A DNA stretch of 16,063 nucleotides from CAYUCJ01 sp049282265 (GTDB lineage Bacteria; Desulfobacterota; DSM-4660; Desulfatiglandales; Desulfatiglandaceae): assembly GCA_049282265.1 (NCBI GenBank), contig JBAPTR010000021.1:1-16063 (forward strand), read 5' to 3'. Below the pieces are notes generated by a model. The model had not been told where the DNA came from and did no database searches. It was given only the letters and a program-made list of their open reading frames with translations. Each line of letters opens with the position of its first letter. The first letter of the stretch is position 1. The translations under genes and the position numbers were made by a program. Positions 1-4,913 of the stretch are shown in pieces.

Positions 1-895
1 GAAATTGGGCGCCGATAACCGACCTGATACATGGATAGCCCTCGCCTAGGACATCGGGCACGAGCAGGCCGATCCCCCCTACCAATCCTCCTCCCAAGGC
101 AGCCCTCAACCAGCGGGAAGGCACCCATTTGGCAGATTTCGAACTGCTATAACTCAGCAGGCGCAACAAAATGACGGAGGAAATGGCGGTCAATACCGCA
201 AGCCCCAGACAGGCCGTCAAGTCCAGGTTGGTCACGTGAAAAGTCCGGTGCTGAAAGGGGATCTGATTCCCCTCCAGAGCACGGCTGACCTCGGTTCCCA
301 AAACCGAGGCAATAGCGATAGGCACCACGTTGATCGCGGTCCACTCCCCGAGTACCGCTTCCAGTGCGAAGGCTATTCCCGTCGCCGGGGCGTTGAAGAT
401 GGCGGCGATAGCAGCGGCCGCACCACAACCCACGATTTGGATCCTCTGGCGCTCGTTCAGATATAGCTTGCTGGCAATGTTGGAGCCGATGCTCCCGCCG
501 CTGATGACTACGGGCCCCTCTGGCCCGGCAGACCCTCCGCTGCCGAGAGTCAGGAGGCAGCCTATGATGTGGGAAAAGCTTGAACGAAGCCGGATCAGGC
601 CTCCGCGTTTCGAGATACTGTAGATCACCTCGGGAACACTGTGTCCCCCGGGATCCTTGATCAGGTTTCGCATGAAGAAGACGGCACACGCCGCCCCGCA
701 GGCCGGGAAAAGAGGGGCATACCAGTACCTCCTCAGCGACGTCAGAAAGTGCTCACTGAACTCCAGCCCGAGATTCATGAGAACAGAGGCATATCCTGCC
801 GCTATTCCGACAACCGCCGCCACAATGATCAGTTGCAGCCGCTCGTCGAGTTTTGACAGTAACCGTCTTGGAAGGGATAAGATGGGCAGGCTCAT
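1..895 (-). CDS. ClC-family chloride channel/antiporter (partial, C-terminus beyond window)
   Basis: Membrane protein moving Cl- (in many bacteria as a Cl-/H+ exchanger). I translated it by hand from the ATG whose A is at 895; about 298 residues lie in the window with no stop, so the C-terminal part is missing. The ClC signature GSAGPEGP is clear: G124-P125-E126-G127-P128, with E126 in the place of the gating glutamate. It is followed by SGGSIGSNIA and by the second ClC hallmark (AAAAIAAIFNAPATGIAFALE). Hydrophobic helices occur throughout. The start lies 7 bases after the stop of the HTH-EIIA gene, behind a G-rich stretch that can act as ribosome binding site, so the two are probably co-transcribed with the K+ transport genes upstream. 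The family is certain. Whether it is a channel or an exchanger cannot be told, because the later conserved tyrosine and any C-terminal CBS domains are outside the window. Confidence 0.93.
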   Translation of the reverse strand, partial: MSLPILSLPRRLLSKLDERLQLIIVAAVVGIAAGYASVLMNLGLEFSEHFLTSLRRYWYAPLFPACGAACAVFFMRNLIKDPGGHSVPEVIYSISKRGGLIRLRSSFSHIIGCLLTLGSGGSAGPEGPVVISGGSIGSNIASKLYLNERQRIQIVGCGAAAAIAAIFNAPATGIAFALEAVLGEWTAINVVPIAIASVLGTEVSRALEGNQIPFQHRTFHVTNLDLTACLGLAVLTAISSVILLRLLSYSSSKSAKWVPSRWLRAALGGGLVGGIGLLVPDVLGEGYPCIRSVIGAQF

Positions 896-902
896 GGATG
901 CG

Positions 903-1601
903 TCACGCCCCCCCCTTTTTTCCATTCTCTTCGATCCGGTCTTCCATTTCCCGGACCTTGAGCAAAAGGTCATCACCATTCCCGCATTCTCTGAGAAATC
1001 CGATGAAGCCGTCTTCACGAAGGCAGAAGCTAAGCCGGGAAAGGAGCTTCAGATGGGTTTTGGTGTCGGGGCAGAGGATAATGAACAGGACAAATACCGG
1101 CAATCCATCCACCGCCTTGAAATCCACCTCGTTTTCAAGAAAGCAGGTGGCAATCATGCCTCCTGCCGGGATATCCTCCATGGGATACCGGGGATGGGGA
1201 AAGGCAACGCCATTTCCAATCCCGGTAGATACCAGCTCTTCCCTCTGAAGCAGACGGTCCAGCAGTATCTCCCAATCAACCGTCTTGGGAAGAGAAATCA
1301 GCATACACGCGGCCTCCAGAGCCTCTCGAACATCCCGCCCCGGTAGAGAAAAAAACACGCCGCCCCGTTTCATAAACTCGTACAGACTCAGATTCCTGAT
1401 GGCCGGGATGATATCTCCTGAAGACGGGGAATCCATGAGCGTCAAATTGCGCCTGCGGGCCCATTTGGCCAGTTCATCTTTGCGAAATACATAACTTCCT
1501 GAACGCTCCCTTGTTGGAATTTTCCCCTGGCGAGCCCATCGCCGGATGGTGGCTTCCGGCGTCCCCAGCATTCTTGCCGCCGTTTTTATGTCTATTTCCA
1601 T
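903..1601 (-). CDS. HTH (MerR/excisionase-like) + PTS EIIA (PtsN/fructose-type) regulatory protein
   Basis: Two-domain regulator. From the ATG at 1601 it has 232 residues. Residues about 3-50 form a small winged HTH of excisionase/MerR type (IKTAARMLGTPEATIRRW, then GKIPTRERSGSYVF). Residues about 85-225 form a PTS EIIA type-2 domain: the active-site context GVAFPHPR gives the phosphorylatable His136, and the second family histidine is in KTHLKLL (His183). It is a cytoplasmic protein, presumably phosphorylated by an HPr/NPr, possibly coupling PTS phosphorylation state to transcription. Start choice: the reading frame is open up to a TTG at 1700, but the extra 33 residues are low in structure and the HTH begins right after the 1601 ATG. 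No good ribosome binding site precedes either start; an AAGGAGG lies about 40 bases upstream of the ATG. Its neighbours are Ktr K+ transport upstream and ClC downstream. Enterobacterial EIIA-Ntr is known to bind TrkA and KdpD, which makes this position suggestive. Confidence 0.86.
   Translation of the reverse strand: MEIDIKTAARMLGTPEATIRRWARQGKIPTRERSGSYVFRKDELAKWARRRNLTLMDSPSSGDIIPAIRNLSLYEFMKRGGVFFSLPGRDVREALEAACMLISLPKTVDWEILLDRLLQREELVSTGIGNGVAFPHPRYPMEDIPAGGMIATCFLENEVDFKAVDGLPVFVLFIILCPDTKTHLKLLSRLSFCLREDGFIGFLRECGNGDDLLLKVREMEDRIEENGKKGGA
908..921 (-). other. A6G8 homopolymer tract at the end of the HTH-EIIA gene
   Basis: On the coding (minus) strand six A are followed by eight G, encoding the last residues before GCG-TGA. 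Mixed A/G runs like this are prone to slippage by polymerase. Loss of one G would move the reading frame into the ClC frame, which is open from the tract to the ClC ATG. No functional evidence exists beyond the sequence arrangement. Confidence 0.5.
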
Positions 1602-1717
1602 GGTAGATTTTGCATGCCGAATCAATTCAAGAAGTCCGGGTATCTTCCTCCTTGCGCCTTGGGCTCCCCGACGTCCTGCTTCTTCTGCTCCTGAATTCAA
1701 ATGCTTGATGTGAATTT

Positions 1718-1749
1718 TTTATACTTTTACTTTTGGCCCCGTTTGTCAA
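1718..1749 (-). promoter_or_regulatory. Candidate promoter for HTH-EIIA/ClC (weak spacing)
   Basis: On the minus strand a perfect TTGACA lies at 1749-1744 and an A/T-rich TATAAA-like box at 1723-1718. The spacing of 19-20 bp is longer than the preferred 17, so the -10 assignment is unsure. It sits in the roughly 200-base gap between the trkA stop and the 1601 ATG. It could allow HTH-EIIA and ClC to be expressed independently of the K+ genes. If it is used, the TTG at 1700 would be only some 10 bases from the transcript start without a ribosome binding site, which supports the 1601 start. Confidence 0.35.
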
Positions 1750-1799
1750 GTCACACCTTTTGTATCAAAATCAGCCGGCCTCATACATTCGCACGTTGC

Positions 1800-2480
1800 T
1801 TACCCTGTCTTAGTGCTTTCTTTTTCTCTCAACTTTTCAAGGACATCGTTTGGCCCGAGCAGAATCAGGGTGTCGCTGTCCTTGATCAAGAATTGGGCTG
1901 TAGGGATCAGATTGAGCCGTTCGGGTATGATTTCCCTGATGCCCAATACCTGAATGCCGAAGCGATTGATGAGGTCCAGATCCTTCAACTTCTTTCCGAT
2001 GAATTCTCTAGGAGGCGCCAGCTGGATAATGCTGAACCCCTCCAAAAAAGGTAGATAATCCAGCATATTAGGATTATGCAGACGCTCTGCAAGAGAAAGA
2101 GCCTGATCCTTTTCCGGAAAGAATACCTCTGTGGCCCCGACCTTGTAGAGAATCCGTCCATGGGCCTCACTCACCGCCTTTGCATAGATAGACTTGACAC
2201 CCATGTCCCTCAGGATCAATGTTGCCAGGATCGAATCACTCAGGACGGTTCCGATGGATACTACCGCAGTATTCATTTGCTCCAGTCCCATTGATTCCAG
2301 GACCGTCCTGTCTGTGGCGTCTGCCACCACCGCCTGACTTACGTGGTCCCTGATCTCCTGAACCCGTTGATGGTTCTTGTCCATGGCCAGGACTTCATGT
2401 CCCTTTTCATAGAGATAGGTGGCCAGATAATACCCGAAATTTCCCAGCCCGATAATCGCGAATTGTTGCATTTCTTTCAC
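1800..2480 (-). CDS. ktrA: KtrA/TrkA-type RCK subunit of potassium uptake channel
   Basis: Cytoplasmic nucleotide-binding gating ring of a Trk/Ktr K+ channel. The 226-residue length with a single RCK_N plus RCK_C unit fits KtrA rather than the double-length enterobacterial TrkA. The Rossmann glycine motif is IIGLGNFG near the N-terminus, with the acidic residue at the end of strand 2 in AMDKNH and then VVADATD, all typical of NAD(H)/ATP-binding RCK domains. The C-terminal half (REFIGKKLKDLDL ... DTLILLGP) is a TrkA_C domain. The GTG start at 2480 overlaps the stop of the membrane subunit gene (GTGA), indicating translational coupling. An ATG three codons later (2471), preceded by a GGTGGGG stretch, is an alternative start. 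Its direct pairing with the KtrB/TrkH gene supports the assignment. Confidence 0.94.
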   Translation of the reverse strand: MKEMQQFAIIGLGNFGYYLATYLYEKGHEVLAMDKNHQRVQEIRDHVSQAVVADATDRTVLESMGLEQMNTAVVSIGTVLSDSILATLILRDMGVKSIYAKAVSEAHGRILYKVGATEVFFPEKDQALSLAERLHNPNMLDYLPFLEGFSIIQLAPPREFIGKKLKDLDLINRFGIQVLGIREIIPERLNLIPTAQFLIKDSDTLILLGPNDVLEKLREKESTKTG

Positions 2481-3838
2481 CCCACCATGATATTTTCTTC
2501 AGCATAAGTGTACCTGGGCGCCGAAGACCGGCTGACGGCCATGGCAATGACCAGGGGGCCCAGACGCCCCACAAACATGACTATTGTCAGGATGATCTTT
2601 CCCACCAGAGTCAGACCGCCTGTCACACCGGTTGAAAGCCCCACGGTTCCGAAGGCACTCACCACTTCAAAAAGCAGTTCGAAAAATTTTCCCCGGCTCG
2701 CCATATGGGAGACTTCACCCAGTTCCGAAATCAGGAGCGCCATGGTTGCGGCCACCACAACCACCGCGCTGACCATGAGGATACTGATGGCCTTACCCGT
2801 GCTGTCTCCGGGGATGGTGCGCCGGAACAACTGAGGTTTCTCTCTGCCCAGAAGCCGGGAGACACCCATGGCCACCAGGCTTGCAAGAGAGGTGGTCTTT
2901 ATTCCTCCGCCGCAGGAGCCGGGGGAAGCCCCGATGAACATGAGCAGCACGACAAGAAACAGGGTTTGGGTGGCCATAGCCCCTATGGGCAGGGTATTGA
3001 AACCCGCGGTCCTGGCGGTTACGGACTGGAAGAATGCCGCCAGGAGACGGGTCGGAAGCGACAGTCCTTTCAATGTGCCGTTCCATTCCATCAGGAAAAT
3101 CAACAAGGTTCCGGTCGCCACCAGGATGGCCGTGGTGGAAAGCACGATCTTCGAGTGAAGGCTCAGGCGTGCCCAGGAGTGGCGTTTCAAAGGTCTCTTT
3201 CGCTTCAATTCCGACAGCACCAGGAACCCGATTCCCCCGCTGATAATAAGAAAACACAGGGTGAGATTCAAAGTCCAATCCTCCCGGTATCCCATAAAAC
3301 TGTCTTGAAAAATGGAAAAGCCCGCGTTGCAGAAGGCGCTGACAGAATGGAATATGGCCAGATACGCGGCGTCCGGAGCGCTGCGCCCCGGGAGAAAACG
3401 TAGGAACATGACGGCAGCGCCTATGCCTTCTATGATCACGGTAAAGAGAACGACATCCCAGAGCAGGGTGGAAAGACTCCGCTCTTTCCCATCGGTCAGG
3501 GCATCCTTGATGACAAAATGTCCCACGAGAGAAGGTCGTCTGCCCGCCATGAGGAGGAAGAGGGTGCTGAGCGTCATAATGCCCAGCCCGCCCACCTGTA
3601 TGAGGAGAAGAATAATCCCCTGTCCGAACAGGGAAAAGTCCTTCCCGGTGTCCAGCACCACCAGGCCGGTCACGCAGGCTGCGGAAGTGGCGGTGAACAG
3701 CGTATCAATCAGGTCTATTGGCTTCCCCGCGGATGAAGCTGGAAGGGAAAGCATGAGGGTCCCAACGCCGATCAGGACCACGAAGACAAGAACGGAAAAC
3801 CGGGCTGGGGACCTCAGAATCCACCGTCTCATCCGCAT
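2477..3838 (-). CDS. ktrB: KtrB/TrkH-family potassium channel membrane subunit
   Basis: K+-translocating membrane subunit of the superfamily of K+ transporters. Starting at the ATG at 3838 it has 453 residues. This start is preferred to the upstream in-frame one (3922) because GGAGGG lies about 10 bases before it, the protein then begins with a normal basic MRMRRWILRSP segment, and the extra 28 residues are read from the non-coding leader. All four selectivity-filter loops are visible: CVTGL (residues 55-59), SAFCNAGF, SVTARTAGFNT and SAFGTVGLSTG, one glycine-bearing loop per M1-P-M2 repeat. The C-terminal RYTYAEENIMVG matches the usual end of KtrB-type proteins. Its stop overlaps the start of the KtrA gene. 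It is the first gene of the minus-strand operon; its candidate promoter is near 4078-4107. Confidence 0.95.
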   Translation of the reverse strand: MRMRRWILRSPARFSVLVFVVLIGVGTLMLSLPASSAGKPIDLIDTLFTATSAACVTGLVVLDTGKDFSLFGQGIILLLIQVGGLGIMTLSTLFLLMAGRRPSLVGHFVIKDALTDGKERSLSTLLWDVVLFTVIIEGIGAAVMFLRFLPGRSAPDAAYLAIFHSVSAFCNAGFSIFQDSFMGYREDWTLNLTLCFLIISGGIGFLVLSELKRKRPLKRHSWARLSLHSKIVLSTTAILVATGTLLIFLMEWNGTLKGLSLPTRLLAAFFQSVTARTAGFNTLPIGAMATQTLFLVVLLMFIGASPGSCGGGIKTTSLASLVAMGVSRLLGREKPQLFRRTIPGDSTGKAISILMVSAVVVVAATMALLISELGEVSHMASRGKFFELLFEVVSAFGTVGLSTGVTGGLTLVGKIILTIVMFVGRLGPLVIAMAVSRSSAPRYTYAEENIMVG

Positions 3839-3918
3839 TGGAATAACACCCTCCCTATTCTTAGGACTCGCGCGTGCCCACCACAAAAATCCGGGCCAAA
3901 AAGTCCTGACTCCAATTC

Positions 3919-4023
3919 GCATTCAAGCGCTGCCGGCGTTGGCTGCGTCGTCGGCTCCTCGACGTACCGATAACGTACGCCTCCGTCGCCTACTCCTTGC
4001 CGCCTTGTTATCATCTTGAATGC
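3919..4023. repeat. Palindromic repeat-like element (about 105 bp)
   Basis: GCATTCAAG at 3919-3927 is perfectly complementary to CTTGAATGC at 4015-4023. A second inverted pair, CGTAC at 3963-3967 and GTACG at 3975-3979, is centred on exactly the same base (3971). The interior is GC-rich (GCCGGCG, GTCGTCGGC, CTCCGTCGCC, CTTGCCGCC) and unlike the A/T-rich flanks. The concentric geometry and odd composition suggest an interspersed intergenic repeat or miniature element. It resembles in style the GC-rich repeats I recall from deltaproteobacterial genomes, but I could not check copy number. No transposase is present. It lies in the untranslated leader of the KtrB gene. Confidence 0.5.
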
Positions 4024-4077
4024 AAAATGGAATGACATTTTGCGCTGTCTCCGTTTCACGGACCCCGGTATGTGAAC

Positions 4078-4107
4078 GTTTTAGTGGATAAACGTCTCTC
4101 ATGTCAA
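4078..4107 (-). promoter_or_regulatory. Candidate promoter of the ktrBA operon
   Basis: On the minus strand, TTGACA (4107-4102) is followed after 18 bases by TAAAAC (4083-4078), giving six and four matches to the sigma-70 consensus. The predicted start near 4071 would give a leader of about 230 bases that includes the whole palindromic repeat. This is inferred from consensus only. Confidence 0.4.
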
Positions 4108-4111
4108 GTTT

Positions 4112-4126
4112 GCTGTCATTGACAGC
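4112..4126. promoter_or_regulatory. Perfect 15-bp palindrome, candidate operator
   Basis: GCTGTCA at 4112-4118 and TGACAGC at 4120-4126 form a perfect inverted repeat around one central base. It lies just upstream of the minus-strand -35 box and about 22 bases upstream of the plus-strand -35 box. It could serve either divergent promoter as a dimeric regulator site. The binding protein is unknown. Confidence 0.4.
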
Positions 4127-4148
4127 TTATCCAAGCATTGTTTTTTCG

Positions 4149-4177
4149 TTGACATCAGACTTCCAAAAAGATAGTGT
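4149..4177 (+). promoter_or_regulatory. Candidate promoter of the TetR-SulP operon
   Basis: Perfect TTGACA at 4149-4154, a 17-base spacer, and TAGTGT at 4172-4177 (keeping the three most conserved -10 positions, T1, A2 and T6). The predicted start is near 4184, inside the candidate TetR operator, leaving a leader of about 115 bases before the TetR ATG. Confidence 0.5.
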
Positions 4178-4181
4178 TTCC

Positions 4182-4195
4182 CGAGTGAGCACTCA
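4182..4195. promoter_or_regulatory. Candidate TetR-family operator
   Basis: GAGTG (4183-4187) and CACTC (4190-4194) form an inverted repeat with a two-base spacer, close in form to the TGAnTGAnCAnTCA sites bound by several TetR-family regulators. It covers the predicted transcription start of the TetR gene, the usual place for an autorepression site. The TetR protein encoded directly downstream is the obvious candidate ligand-responsive repressor. Confidence 0.45.
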
Positions 4196-4298
4196 GTCGG
4201 TTTTGCTGCGACGATATGAACGGTCCACTTTTCTCCAAAATATTCTGTCTTTTCAAAAGGGCATAACGGCTGGATGAACAAGAAGTCAGGAATCCAGG

Positions 4299-4913
4299 AT
4301 GTCAAAAAAAGAGGACATTTTAAGAGCGGCCTTACACCTCTTTGCGGAAAAGGGGTTCAAGGACACTTCCATGTCCGAACTCAGTCAGGCCACTGGGGCT
4401 GCTGAAGGAACTATCTTCTACCATTTCAGTAACAAGGAGGATATTCTCCTTGCGATCCTGGAACGCGCACGGCAGGAGATCACGGGGGAATTCGAGCGCT
4501 ATTTCGGAAAAAAGCGGTTCGCCGACGGTCTCGAGATGACAGTAGGCGTTATTTCCTTTTATCTTTATCTCGCAGGAAAACTGGAAGGTCCTTTTCTTCT
4601 CCTTCACCGGCACTATCCCTATAAGCTCGCCGAAACAAACCAGTTATGCCGTGAACACCTTGAAGCCATTTACAACTGCCTCGTGGATTTTTTTGAACAG
4701 GCCATTCAACTGGGGCAGGAGGACGGCTCCATTCGAGATATGCCTGCCAGAAAAACCGCCATTCTGATCTTCACCATGGTTGACGGCCTGGTACGATTCA
4801 AAGACAACAATCTTTATGATGCCGCTGCTCTTTATGAAGATTTAATCGAATCATGCAAACGAATGCTGCAATGCGAAAAATCCGGAGCCGGGAGTGACGA
4901 AGATGCTGACTAA
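4299..4913 (+). CDS. TetR/AcrR-family transcriptional regulator
   Basis: A 204-residue regulator of normal length for the family. The N-terminal TetR DNA-binding domain is plain: KEDILRAALHLFAEKGF (helix 1), then TSMSELSQATGAAEGTIFYHFSNKEDIL, with the recognition helix ending in the family's YHFxNKE(D/E)L element (residues about 2-50). The remaining all-helical part is the ligand/dimer domain and gives no substrate hint; the tail is acidic (GSDEDAD). The start is ATG at 4299 after AGGAATCCAGG. The 3' end overlaps the SulP gene by 11-20 bases, so the two are translationally coupled and the likely target includes its own operon, through the inverted repeat at 4182-4195. It is the only clear DNA-binding protein in the plus-strand array. 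Confidence 0.92.
   Translation: MSKKEDILRAALHLFAEKGFKDTSMSELSQATGAAEGTIFYHFSNKEDILLAILERARQEITGEFERYFGKKRFADGLEMTVGVISFYLYLAGKLEGPFLLLHRHYPYKLAETNQLCREHLEAIYNCLVDFFEQAIQLGQEDGSIRDMPARKTAILIFTMVDGLVRFKDNNLYDAAALYEDLIESCKRMLQCEKSGAGSDEDAD

Larger units (their letters stand above)
3839..4298. other. Divergent intergenic control region, about 460 bases
   Basis: No convincing gene lies here. The region separates the minus-strand K+ operon from the plus-strand TetR/SulP array. It contains, from left to right: the leader and ribosome binding site of the KtrB gene; an inverted-repeat element with its centre at 3971; a candidate minus-strand promoter (4078-4107); a perfect palindrome (4112-4126); and a plus-strand promoter with a TetR-type operator (4149-4195). 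A short open frame on the minus strand between 3829 and 4059 covers the repeat element and the KtrB start and is not considered a gene. Confidence 0.8.

Noticed and set aside
147..689. 180-codon minus-strand open frame
   Set aside because: It is a frame-shifted shadow of the ClC gene; the true frame shows GSAGPEGP and FNAPATG motifs while this one has no recognisable fold.
1602..1700. N-terminal extension of the HTH-EIIA protein from a TTG codon
   Set aside because: Low-complexity residues, no ribosome binding site at the TTG, and the domain begins right after the 1601 ATG.
3829..4059. Small minus-strand open frame over the intergenic repeat
   Set aside because: It covers the inverted-repeat element and overlaps the ktrB start and ribosome binding site; no protein-like features.
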